DNA from: SZUA-430 sp044220975
GTDB lineage: Bacteria > Pseudomonadota > Alphaproteobacteria > Micropepsales > Micropepsaceae
Reading direction: 5' to 3'
Length of the DNA: 64,000 nucleotides
Assembly: GCA_044220975.1 (NCBI GenBank)
Contig: JBGAPZ010000003.1
Span: forward strand, 62,001-126,000
In this document: positions 17,998-26,135 of the stretch, in pieces
How the letters are laid out: each line of letters begins with the position of its first letter
Position numbering within the stretch: position 1 is the first letter of the stretch
Notes under the pieces: generated by a model
What the model was told of the DNA's origin: nothing
The model's input: only the letters and a program-made list of their open reading frames with translations
The model's database searches: none
Made by a program: the position numbers and the translations under genes

Positions 17998-18935
17998 GAC
18001 ATCGCCCAGGCGAGGACCGCCTTTTGCGAGTGCAGGCGGTTTTCCGCTTCGTCGAACACAGCTGACTGGGGCCCATCAAGAACAGCGTCGCTGACTTCCT
18101 CACCACGATGCGCAGGCAAGCAATGCAAGAAGATGACCTGCTTGCCGGCCGCCGCCATCAACCGCTCGTCCACACGATAGCGCGCCAGCACATTGTGCCG
18201 CGAGCGCATCCCGCCTTCGCCGAGTTGATCGCTCTCCGACATCTGCACCCATGTGTCGGTCACGACGGCGCTGGTGCCAGTTACTGCATCGTAAGGATCG
18301 CGAACGATATGAACCTTACCGCCATGCTCTTTGGACCACGCCATCAAGCGCGGCTCCGGATCGGCCTCGGGCGGACAAGCGACGCGTAGTTCGAATCCGA
18401 ACTTCACCGCGGCATGGATCCACGATGCGCAAACGTTGTTGCCGGCACCCGACCAGGTGACGACCTTGCCTTTGATCGGCCCTTGATGCTCCTCGAACGT
18501 CATAACGTCGGCCATGAGTTGGCAGGGATGTGTCTTGTCGGTCAGCCCATTGATCACGGGCACCGACGCGCTCGCCGCCAACTCAAGCAGGCTCTGGTGC
18601 CGCTTGGAGCGCAACACGATCCCATCGACATAGCGCGACAGCACCCGCGCCGTGTCGCCGACCGTCTCGCCGTGACCGAACTGCATGTCGCGCCCGTCCA
18701 GAAACATGCAGTCTCCACCGAGCTGGCGCATGCCGACGTCGAATGAGATGCGCGTGCGCGTCGACGGCTTCTCGAAGACAAGCGCCAGCATTCGGCCCTT
18801 GAGCGGTTGGGCATCGTCTGGCGCACCCTTCGGTCGCCCTTTGCGCTCGTTCTTCATCCTCTTCGCGTCGTCGATCAGACGGCGCAGCATCGCGCCGTCG
18901 AAAGCGTCGAGATCGAGAAAATGCTTCAAAGTCAT
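17994..18935 (-). CDS. argF: Ornithine carbamoyltransferase
   Basis: 313 residues. The carbamoyl-phosphate loop KPSTRTRISFDVG and the ornithine-binding HCLPAHRGEE are seen, together with HPCQLMAD. It forms citrulline from ornithine and carbamoyl phosphate in the arginine pathway. ATG 18935 overlaps the argD stop (ATGA), so argD-argF-hslO are translated as a coupled operon. Confidence 0.96.
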   Translation of the reverse strand: MTLKHFLDLDAFDGAMLRRLIDDAKRMKNERKGRPKGAPDDAQPLKGRMLALVFEKPSTRTRISFDVGMRQLGGDCMFLDGRDMQFGHGETVGDTARVLSRYVDGIVLRSKRHQSLLELAASASVPVINGLTDKTHPCQLMADVMTFEEHQGPIKGKVVTWSGAGNNVCASWIHAAVKFGFELRVACPPEADPEPRLMAWSKEHGGKVHIVRDPYDAVTGTSAVVTDTWVQMSESDQLGEGGMRSRHNVLARYRVDERLMAAAGKQVIFLHCLPAHRGEEVSDAVLDGPQSAVFDEAENRLHSQKAVLAWAMS

Positions 18936-20128
18936 TTCGCGGCGTCCCTGGCCGGCACATGAGCGAGGCTCTGACAGGCGTCGTTCAAGATGCCGATCGC
19001 TTCGCGCACATGTTCCTCGGTCGCGATTAGCGGCGGCAGTATTCGCACGACATTATCGCCGGCCCCGACGGTCAGCATCCCGCGCTCGCGCAATGCGTCG
19101 ATAACCTGGTTGTTCGGGACCTTGCATTTCAACCCCAGCAGCAAACCCTGCCCGCGCACGTCTTCGATGATCGATGCATTGCGGTCCACCACCATCGCAA
19201 GCTGTTGACGCAAATAGTTCGCGATCTTGTTCACGTGATCGAGGAACCCAGGCTCAAGCACGACGTCGAGCACGGCGTTACCAACTGCCATTGCCAGCGG
19301 ATTGCCGCCAAACGTCGACCCGTGCGAACCAGCCGTCATGCCGGCCGCAGCTCGTTCCGTTGCCAAGCAGGCGCCAAGCGGGAAGCCGCCGCCGATACCC
19401 TTTGCGATTGCCATAATGTCAGGCGTTACGCCCGCCCATTCATGCGCGAACAATTTGCCGGTCCGCCCGACCCCCGTTTGAACCTCATCGAGCAAAAGCA
19501 ACAACCCGTGCTCATCGCATAGGTCGCGCAGTGCCCGCAGGAACTCCGGCTGGACGGGACGAACCCCGCCCTCGCCCTGCACAGGCTCAATTAGCAGCCC
19601 TGCTGTATGCGGCCCTATGGCGGCCTTCAGCGCTTCGATGTCGCCAAACGGCACTTGATCGAAGCCGTCGACTTTCGGCCCGAAGCCGTCGAGGTGCTTC
19701 TTCTGACCGCCAGCCGCGATAGTCGCCAGCGTGCGTCCGTGAAACGCGCCTTCAAACGTAATGATCCGAAACCGCTCAGGCCGGCCATGGTGCGAATGAA
19801 ATTTGCGCGCCATCTTGATCGAACACTCGATGGCCTCCGCGCCGGAATTGCAGTAGAACACCGTGTCCGCGAACGTCGCCGCGACCAAGCGCTCGGCCAA
19901 CCGCTGCTGTCCCGGCACCTGGTAGAGGTTGGACGTGTGCCACAGTTTGCCCGCCTGGGTCGTAAGCGCCGCCACCAAATGGGGATGCGCATGACCCAAT
20001 GCGTTCACGGCGATGCCTGACCCAAAATCCAAGAAGCGTCGCCCGTCGCTCGCGAAAGCGTAGACGCCCTCTCCCCGTTCCATGCTGATTGGAGCGCGCG
20101 CGTAAGTCGGCAAAACGGGCGTTATCAC
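18932..20128 (-). CDS. argD: Acetylornithine / succinyldiaminopimelate aminotransferase
   Basis: 398-residue class III PLP aminotransferase. Motifs: FLDFGSGIAVNALGH at the N-terminus, YCNSGAEAIE for PLP-phosphate contact, LLLDEVQTGVGRTG, and the PLP-Lys in AIAKGIGGGFPLGA. It transaminates N-acetylglutamate semialdehyde. I choose GTG 20128 (VITPVLPTYAR) because GAGGA lies 8 bases upstream; the TTG at 20143 would use that same Shine-Dalgarno sequence as coding. First gene of argD-argF-hslO. Confidence 0.94.
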   Translation of the reverse strand: MITPVLPTYARAPISMERGEGVYAFASDGRRFLDFGSGIAVNALGHAHPHLVAALTTQAGKLWHTSNLYQVPGQQRLAERLVAATFADTVFYCNSGAEAIECSIKMARKFHSHHGRPERFRIITFEGAFHGRTLATIAAGGQKKHLDGFGPKVDGFDQVPFGDIEALKAAIGPHTAGLLIEPVQGEGGVRPVQPEFLRALRDLCDEHGLLLLLDEVQTGVGRTGKLFAHEWAGVTPDIMAIAKGIGGGFPLGACLATERAAAGMTAGSHGSTFGGNPLAMAVGNAVLDVVLEPGFLDHVNKIANYLRQQLAMVVDRNASIIEDVRGQGLLLGLKCKVPNNQVIDALRERGMLTVGAGDNVVRILPPLIATEEHVREAIGILNDACQSLAHVPARDAAK

Positions 20129-20212
20129 CAGGCTTTTCCTCAAGGTTTCACGCGGAAATACCCAGGTTTTCCGCTAAGTCCACTAATGGGTGGCATAAGG
20201 TATCATGTCAAC

Positions 20213-20227
20213 GATTCCGGGCGATTC
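20213..20227. promoter_or_regulatory. Paired GANTC (CcrM methylation) sites in the argD-gcrA intergenic region
   Basis: Two GATTC sequences at 20213-20217 and 20223-20227 lie 10 bases apart in the 232-base divergent region before gcrA. GcrA-controlled promoters in Caulobacter carry methylated GANTC sites, so this may be a GcrA/CcrM-controlled promoter. GANTC occurs by chance every few hundred bases, so the inference is modest. Confidence 0.4.
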
Positions 20228-20360
20228 GTTAACTATGTGTTCCGGCGACCACAAATCCCCAATAACTACATCTTGTGGCGACCGTTAGAACTTGTAGGTC
20301 CAGTCCCGATCCCTACTATACCTCGCTTAACCATTCTCGCCCCCAGCGAGGGAGAACAAA

Positions 20361-20837
20361 ATGGGTTGGACGGACGAACGCGTCGAACAACTAAAGCAGC
20401 TTTGGGCCGAAGGACTTAGTGCAAGCCAGATCGCCCGCCAGCTCGGCGGGGTCACCCGAAACGCCGTTATCGGCAAAGTGCATCGCCTTGGGCTAGCCGG
20501 CCGCGCGACCCCCGCCCGCGCCGAACGTCCCCGCCTTCAAACGGTCCGCCGCGTGGCACGTCCGCGCCCGGCGCCAATCGTGCAGGTCCCAATCATCGAG
20601 AAGGACCCGGTGGTCGACGATCAGGGCCGCAAGACGACGGTCCTCACGATTTCCGACCGGATGTGCAAATGGCCGATCGGCGATCCGTCGACCGCAGAGT
20701 TCCACTTCTGCGGCCACGCGCCGAAAATGAACTCGCCTTATTGCGACGCGCACAGCGTCAAGGCGTTCCAACCGACGCAAGGCCGCCGGGACCGCGAGCG
20801 CGACAAAGATTACCGCCGGTATTTGGCGAACAGCTGA
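20361..20837 (+). CDS. gcrA: GcrA cell-cycle regulator
   Basis: 158 residues. The N-terminal helix-turn-helix (MGWTDERVEQLKQLW, then SASQIARQLGG) and RNAVIGKVHRLGL are diagnostic of GcrA. The conserved C-terminal sigma70-binding module is present with CKWPIGDP, FHFCGH and SPYCDAH. GcrA binds RNA polymerase sigma70 and methylated GANTC promoters to control cell-cycle genes. A good ribosome site (GAGGGAGAA) precedes ATG 20361. A terminator follows at 20862. Confidence 0.97.
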   Translation: MGWTDERVEQLKQLWAEGLSASQIARQLGGVTRNAVIGKVHRLGLAGRATPARAERPRLQTVRRVARPRPAPIVQVPIIEKDPVVDDQGRKTTVLTISDRMCKWPIGDPSTAEFHFCGHAPKMNSPYCDAHSVKAFQPTQGRRDRERDKDYRRYLANS

Positions 20838-20861
20838 CCGAACGAGTTTGAGGGGAAGATG

Positions 20862-20890
20862 AAAGGGTCTGCCGAAAGGCGGGCCCTTTT
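20862..20890. terminator. Bidirectional intrinsic terminator between gcrA and phoB
   Basis: A nine-pair stem GGGTCTGCC / GGCGGGCCC closes on a GAAA tetraloop, preceded by AAA and followed by TTTT. The stem has two G-T pairs. The A- and T-runs on both sides let it serve gcrA (plus) and phoB (minus), which converge here. Confidence 0.9.
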
Positions 20891-20898
20891 GTTATGGG

Positions 20899-21633
20899 CT
20901 AAGTCTTTAGCGACTCGTCAAGCGCATAGCCGGCCGAACGCACGGTACGGATAGGATCCTGTTCGCCGCCCTCGATCAGCGCTTTGCGCAAACGCCCGAT
21001 ATGCACATCGACCGTGCGCGCATCGACATAAACGCCAGATCCCCAAACCGTATCGAGCAACTGTTCGCGGCTGAACACGCGGCCCGGATGCTGGATGAAG
21101 TGGTCGAGCAGTTTGTATTCCGTTGGGCCCAAGTGAATCTCGCGATTGCCCCGGCGCACGCGCCGCGTTGTCCGGTCGATCGAGATGTCGCCGAAGCCTA
21201 CGATATCCTCGGCGAGCGCCGGCCGGATGCGCCGTAGTACGGCGCGCATCCGCGCAAGCAACTCCGTCATAGAGAACGGCTTTGTGATGTAGTCGTCCGC
21301 GCCCGTATCGAGGCCCCGCACGCGGTCTGCTTCCTCGCCGCGCGCGGTCAGCATAATGATGGGTACGTTTTTCGTCTCTGCCCGGCCTCTAAGACGCCGG
21401 CAGACCTCGATCCCCGAGACCTTCGGCAGCATCCAATCGAGCACCACGAGGTCGGGCGTATCCTCCGCCGCAACGAGCAATGCCTCTTCGCCGTCATAAG
21501 CTTCGACGGCGCGGTAGCCTTCCTTTTCGATATTATAGCGCAACAGCGTCATCAACGACGCCTCGTCTTCCGCAATCAAAATCAACGGCTTTCTTGCAGC
21601 TCCAGGCCGCGCGCCTACATCAAGATTCGTCAT
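20899..21633 (-). CDS. phoB: Phosphate regulon response regulator PhoB
   Basis: 244 residues. The receiver domain has the acidic pair ED in IAEDEAS, the phospho-accepting Asp in LVVLDWMLPKVSG and the Lys in YITKPFS. The C-terminal winged helix is OmpR/PhoB type (LGPTEYKLLDHF, TVDVHIGRLRKAL). It activates phosphate-starvation genes. The gene overlaps the end of phoU by 14 bases and belongs to the operon headed by the MFS-kinase fusion. Confidence 0.95.
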   Translation of the reverse strand: MTNLDVGARPGAARKPLILIAEDEASLMTLLRYNIEKEGYRAVEAYDGEEALLVAAEDTPDLVVLDWMLPKVSGIEVCRRLRGRAETKNVPIIMLTARGEEADRVRGLDTGADDYITKPFSMTELLARMRAVLRRIRPALAEDIVGFGDISIDRTTRRVRRGNREIHLGPTEYKLLDHFIQHPGRVFSREQLLDTVWGSGVYVDARTVDVHIGRLRKALIEGGEQDPIRTVRSAGYALDESLKT

Positions 21634-22339
21634 GCCGCGCCACGGTCGTGCTCGACGTCGTATCGCTCTTTGGCCGTTCTTCGCCGAGCTTCGTGCCGGT
21701 GGCCGCGTAGTAGACCGTTTCCGCGATGTTCGTCGCGTGATCGCCGATCCGCTCGAAGTTCTTCGCGATGAACAGCAAATGCGTCGAAGGCCCTATCTTG
21801 CGCGGGTCTTCCATCATGTACGTCAAGAGTTCCCGAAACAGCGAGTTGTAGAGCTCGTCGATGTCGTTATCGTTCTTCCAGACGCGCAACGCCGCCTCAC
21901 CGTCTCGCCTGGCAAAAGCGTCCAGCACGTCCTTGACCTGTGTCAGCGCCTGACGACCCATCCGCGTAAGACCTTGCGCCAAATGCTGGTCAGGAGCGTC
22001 GCGCGCGACGACCAGTGTGCGCTTGGCAACGTTCTTCGCCAGGTCACCGATCCGCTCCAGGTCGTGCGAAATTTTGAGCGCCGCAAGGGTCTCGCGTAGG
22101 TCGAGCGCTAGCGGCTGACGCAATGCGAGCAAGCGCACCGCCTGCTGTTCGATCTGGGCTTCAAGGAGGTCGATCTTTCCGTCACTTGCGATGGTTTGTT
22201 CCGCAAGGGGCATATCGCGCCGGGAAATCGCCTCGATCGCGTTGGCGAGTTGTGCCTCGCACAGCCCACCCATCTGCACGATCGCCGTGCTCAGCGCCTC
22301 AAGCTGATCGTGGAATGACTTGACGATATGCTCGGCCAT
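21620..22339 (-). CDS. phoU: Phosphate signalling protein PhoU
   Basis: 239 residues, two PhoU three-helix repeats, with HDLERIGDLAKNVAKR in repeat one and KNFERIGDHATNIAE in repeat two as the metal-binding acidic motifs. PhoU links the Pst transporter to PhoR and restrains Pho activation. It lies between the MFS-kinase fusion (71 bases upstream) and phoB (overlapping). The pstSCAB genes that often precede phoU are absent. Confidence 0.95.
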   Translation of the reverse strand: MAEHIVKSFHDQLEALSTAIVQMGGLCEAQLANAIEAISRRDMPLAEQTIASDGKIDLLEAQIEQQAVRLLALRQPLALDLRETLAALKISHDLERIGDLAKNVAKRTLVVARDAPDQHLAQGLTRMGRQALTQVKDVLDAFARRDGEAALRVWKNDNDIDELYNSLFRELLTYMMEDPRKIGPSTHLLFIAKNFERIGDHATNIAETVYYAATGTKLGEERPKSDTTSSTTVARHDES

Positions 22340-22410
22340 GCTTCGCCTTGTGCAACAGGAGCCCGACTACCCGGGCTTCACAGACCTAATGCAACGATTC
22401 CGTGAAGGAT

Positions 22411-25173
22411 TCATGACGCCGTTAGCAAACCGGCCTGCGGCGCGTCGCTTTGCCCAACTTCGGTGGCGAGCGGCAGGAACACCGTAAACGTCGAACCTTC
22501 GCCGACCTTGCTTTCGACCAGCAGACGTCCGCGGTGCCGGTTCACGATGTGCTTGACGATCGCAAGACCCAACCCGGTGCCGCCGATTGCCCGGCTACGA
22601 CGGACGTCGACTCGATAGAACCGCTCGGTCAGCCGTGGAATGTGCTCCCTAGCGATGCCCTCGCCGCGGTCCTTCACTGCGAGATAGACCGCGGGTGACG
22701 GGCCGGGTTCGCCCGGATCGGCGCGCCGCGTACCCAACTCCAGGGTCACCATCGTTTGTGGCCGGCCGTACTTGATCGCGTTATCGACGAGGTTCTGCAC
22801 GACTTGGAACAACTCGTCGCGGTCGCCTGCGACGTTCGGCAACGACGTCGGTTCCGCTATCTCGAGTTGGATGCTCGCGCCGTGCGCCTGCGGTGCAAGC
22901 GCGCTTGAGACCTCTTCCACGACATCGCCAAGGTTCACGCTGCCCGCGGGTCGAACGTGCTCGTTAAGCTCGATCCGCGACAGCGACAGCAAATCGTCGA
23001 TCAAGCGGCGCATCCGCGTCGCCTGCTCGGCCATGATCCCCAAAAAGCGCTCCTGCGCTTCGGGATCGTCTTTCGCGTGTCCGCGTAACGTGTCGATAAA
23101 CCCGGTAAGTGAGGCGAGCGGCGTGCGCAGTTCATGGCTTGCGTTCGCGACGAAATCCGCACGCATCTGCTCCACGCGCTGCGCCTTCGTCGTATCGCGA
23201 AGCACGATAAGCGCCGACCGCAAGATGCGATCGCTATCTTCAATCGGCGCCAGATAGGCGTCAAAATTCTGCTCATGCGCGCCCATGACCGGGAACTCGA
23301 CCCGCTGCGGGCCGCGCCCTGCAAGAACGAGATCGAGCGCCGTCAACACTTGCGGTGCACGCAGAACGCTGGCCAAATGCTTCCGCAGTTCGACGACGCC
23401 GAACTGCTGCTCGAACGCATCGTTCGAAGCGATGATGCGTCCCGTGTGATCCGTGAGCAGCACGGGATCGGGCAACCGCCGCACCAGATCCGAAGGCAGA
23501 TAATCGCCACGCGAAAGGGTCGGCGAAAGCTTGATTGGCGCATCGGTCGGCTGCACCACCGCGGGTGTAGGCTGTGTCCAAACCGGATCGGGTAGGCTTC
23601 GCACATACCCGAGCCGCGCCACCGCAATCAGGGCCACACCAGACGCCAACACCGCGCAAAACGTCCAAGCGCCGGTCCAAGCTGCGACCAAGAACAACGC
23701 GCCGCACGCAGCAGCGAGTGTCAACTTGATATCGTCCATCCGAACGGAAATTGGCGTGCGTGTACGCTTGTCGCCCGCCTTGGAAGCGTCGGCGCTTGCT
23801 TTCGCTTGCGCGCGGTCTGTACCCGCCGCTTTTGGGGGGACTGCGGTCCCTTCGCCGGCAACTGACATTTCGAACCCCTCCCCGGCATCGACGACGACCT
23901 CCCCCACAGATCGGCGTGCGGCGCGCGGTTCGCGAACATAGAACCACAACATGCCAGCAGCAGCGAGCTTGGCAAGAACTGCCGCGCCAAAGACGACTTC
24001 AAAACCGAGCGAGGCGGCCATCTGACCGCCAGCGATCGCCCCAAATACCTGAACCAGAGATTGCGCCGAGTTAACCATCGCTATGCGCATCGGCAAATCG
24101 GACCGGTTGCCGAACTCGAGCACCATGTTCTGGGAGGCAATCAGATAACCGGAGTACCCAGCCCCGATTCCGACAAAGCACAGCATCACAGATGCCGAAT
24201 CCGTCGACATGGCAAGCGCAGTGGTAGATCCTGCCCACATGAAGAGCGCAGGCACAAAGACCGCTTTGAACCCAACGCGATCGGCGAGAGCGCCCCAACC
24301 GAGGTTGGCAACCGTCTGCGAAACGAGAAGTGCGAGCGACAACAGACCGATCTTCTCGCCGGTGAGCCCCTGCGTCTTGCCGACGAAGAGGATGTAGTAG
24401 GGAAGCGCGAGTGTTCCCAACGTCGCGAGCGTCTGCGCCCAAAAATACATCGCGAAGGCGCGGTCTTGCAGCAAAAGCGGAATGTCGCCGAGCCGCTCAC
24501 GCACGCTCACCGGCGCACGCACGCTGGGGGCCTCTGGCTCGCGCACCAGGTAAAGAAAGGTGAGCCCGGCTGCAGTCAGCGCAAACGCGAGCAGGAACGT
24601 CGACGCATATCCGTTGCCGAGCGCATTGGTTTCGACCAGGTACTTGCCGCCGACATACGCAACGGCTGAAGCGGTCATCCCGCCCAAAAAGTTGCGCAGC
24701 CCGATCATCATGCCGCGGCGGTTGGCCGGAATCGTCTTCGTCAGCAGAACATTCCAAAGCACGTTTTGCATGCCGGAAAAGACGCCAAGCGCACACAAAA
24801 ATAGTGCAAACACGTAGACCGTTATGTCGGGCGGCAAGAAGAAACCGGAGAGCGCAAGCCCCAACACCGACAGCCGCATCATCCAGCCATAGCGCAATCC
24901 CAGATCGACAATCCGCCGCCGGTGCTCGATCGCGGTCGCGCCAAAAATGCTGCTGACGAACGACCCCAGAAACTGCATCGCGAGCGCCAACCCGACGAGG
25001 GCCGTCGACCCGGTCAGCGCAAACAAATAAGCAGGCACAAAGGTAGGCGCGTTGACGAGCCGAAACCCCGTCATCGCCAGCATGCCGTGTGCAAGCTGGC
25101 TGACGTAATTACGCGTCAAATTTGCTGCCACTTCCTCGTGGAACTTGGCCTCTGCGCGAGCTTCAACGTTCAC
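22411..25173 (-). CDS. MFS transporter fused to PhoR-type sensor histidine kinase
   Basis: A single 920-residue frame. Residues about 20-415 form a 12-helix MFS transporter with loops such as EHRRR (84-88) and PANRRG (149-154). Residues 430-480 are an Ala/Lys/Thr-rich linker. Residues 485-520 are two further helices, then a PAS-like domain (560-660), the HisKA box SHELRTP with His680, the N box NLVDNAIKYG, and the G boxes DRGEGI and GGTGLGLAI. The kinase half is a complete PhoR with its usual two-helix N-terminus, starting near Met479 (23739). GTG 25173 has GAGGGGA upstream. It leads into phoU-phoB, so it is the likely phosphate sensor. The fusion could be an erased gene boundary, which needs checking. 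Confidence 0.85.
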   Translation of the reverse strand: MNVEARAEAKFHEEVAANLTRNYVSQLAHGMLAMTGFRLVNAPTFVPAYLFALTGSTALVGLALAMQFLGSFVSSIFGATAIEHRRRIVDLGLRYGWMMRLSVLGLALSGFFLPPDITVYVFALFLCALGVFSGMQNVLWNVLLTKTIPANRRGMMIGLRNFLGGMTASAVAYVGGKYLVETNALGNGYASTFLLAFALTAAGLTFLYLVREPEAPSVRAPVSVRERLGDIPLLLQDRAFAMYFWAQTLATLGTLALPYYILFVGKTQGLTGEKIGLLSLALLVSQTVANLGWGALADRVGFKAVFVPALFMWAGSTTALAMSTDSASVMLCFVGIGAGYSGYLIASQNMVLEFGNRSDLPMRIAMVNSAQSLVQVFGAIAGGQMAASLGFEVVFGAAVLAKLAAAGMLWFYVREPRAARRSVGEVVVDAGEGFEMSVAGEGTAVPPKAAGTDRAQAKASADASKAGDKRTRTPISVRMDDIKLTLAAACGALFLVAAWTGAWTFCAVLASGVALIAVARLGYVRSLPDPVWTQPTPAVVQPTDAPIKLSPTLSRGDYLPSDLVRRLPDPVLLTDHTGRIIASNDAFEQQFGVVELRKHLASVLRAPQVLTALDLVLAGRGPQRVEFPVMGAHEQNFDAYLAPIEDSDRILRSALIVLRDTTKAQRVEQMRADFVANASHELRTPLASLTGFIDTLRGHAKDDPEAQERFLGIMAEQATRMRRLIDDLLSLSRIELNEHVRPAGSVNLGDVVEEVSSALAPQAHGASIQLEIAEPTSLPNVAGDRDELFQVVQNLVDNAIKYGRPQTMVTLELGTRRADPGEPGPSPAVYLAVKDRGEGIAREHIPRLTERFYRVDVRRSRAIGGTGLGLAIVKHIVNRHRGRLLVESKVGEGSTFTVFLPLATEVGQSDAPQAGLLTAS

Positions 25174-25191
25174 GTCGTTCAGTACGTCCCC

Positions 25192-26040
25192 TCAAACGCC
25201 GTGCGTTTTGAACCACTCGAGTGCGCGCGGCCACGCCTGCTTGGCCGCAGCCTCGTTGTAGCTCGGTCGGTAGTCGGCCAAGAACCCGTGATCGGCGCCC
25301 GGATAAACCACGATCTCGCTCTTCGTGTCGCCGGCAGCTTTGAGGGCTGCCCGCATCTCCTCGCCCTCACTCACTGGAATGCCCTTGTCGAGTTCGCCGT
25401 ACAGGCCGAGCACACGCCCCTTCATCTTCCCCGCGAGATCGATCGGATGCACCGGCCGCGTGTCGTTCGCATGCTTCGTCATCGAGCCGTACCACGCCAC
25501 GCCGGCTTTGATGTTCGGGTTATGCGCCGTGTACATCCACGTTGCGCGCCCGCCCCAGCAAAAGCCGGTAACGCCAAGGCGAGCCGCATCACCACCGTTG
25601 CCGGCAGCCCACTTCGCCGTTGCATCGAGATCGCTGAGCACGGTTTCATCCTCAGCCTTTCGCACGATCGTGTCGATCAAGGTCTTGAAGTCTGCGATCT
25701 TTGTCGCGTCGCCATAGCGCGCGTAGAGATCGGGCGACACCGCGAGGTAACCAGCCTTCGCGAACCGGCGGCAAACGTCCTTGATCCATTCATGCACGCC
25801 GAAAATCTCGTGCACGACCAAGATCGTGCCGAGTTTGGTTCCCTTCGCCGGCATCGCGCGATACGCAGGCATCTCACCGTCGGCGACAGGAATTTTCACT
25901 TCGCCCGCGTCAAGTCCCGAAGCGTCTGTCGCAATTGTCGTGGCCGCAACCGGTTGCACGGCAAGGGCGAACCCCGTGGCAAGGCCAGTCATCGCGAAAC
26001 CGCGGCGGTTCATGGAGGTGCGCTCGATCACATCGGACAT
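25192..26040 (-). CDS. Dienelactone hydrolase family protein, likely exported
   Basis: 282-residue alpha/beta hydrolase. The catalytic triad is visible: Cys in GFCWGG, Asp in YGELDKG and His in GADHGF. A twin-Arg-like N-terminus (MNRRGFAMTG, then a hydrophobic stretch ending near VAATT) suggests Tat export. Dienelactone hydrolases cleave cyclic enol lactones, but many family members act on other esters. The ATG at 26040 has GAGGA upstream. A terminator hairpin ends about 18 bases before it. It precedes the MFS-kinase fusion by 18 bases. Confidence 0.85.
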   Translation of the reverse strand: MSDVIERTSMNRRGFAMTGLATGFALAVQPVAATTIATDASGLDAGEVKIPVADGEMPAYRAMPAKGTKLGTILVVHEIFGVHEWIKDVCRRFAKAGYLAVSPDLYARYGDATKIADFKTLIDTIVRKAEDETVLSDLDATAKWAAGNGGDAARLGVTGFCWGGRATWMYTAHNPNIKAGVAWYGSMTKHANDTRPVHPIDLAGKMKGRVLGLYGELDKGIPVSEGEEMRAALKAAGDTKSEIVVYPGADHGFLADYRPSYNEAAAKQAWPRALEWFKTHGV

Positions 26041-26058
26041 TGTCGAATCCTCGGGGAC

Positions 26059-26097
26059 AAAAAATAGGAAGGCCAGGGAAATGGCCCCCGGCCTTCG
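26059..26097 (-). terminator. Intrinsic terminator after the CVNH gene
   Basis: On the minus strand, GAAGGCC and GGCCTTC form a perfect 7-bp stem around a GC-rich loop, followed by TATTTTTT. It fits a terminator for the CVNH gene, whose stop is at 26136. Its U-tract ends about 18 bases before the dienelactone hydrolase start, so it could also act as an attenuator for that gene. Confidence 0.85.
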
Positions 26098-26135
26098 CAC
26101 CTTAGCAATCGCTCTATTCCAGTGCGAGCCCCAAC

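Noticed and set aside
22360..22377. Terminator between the MFS-kinase gene and phoU
   Set aside because: AGCCCG/CGGGCT forms a short hairpin but no T-run follows on the transcribed strand, and the genes appear to be one operon.
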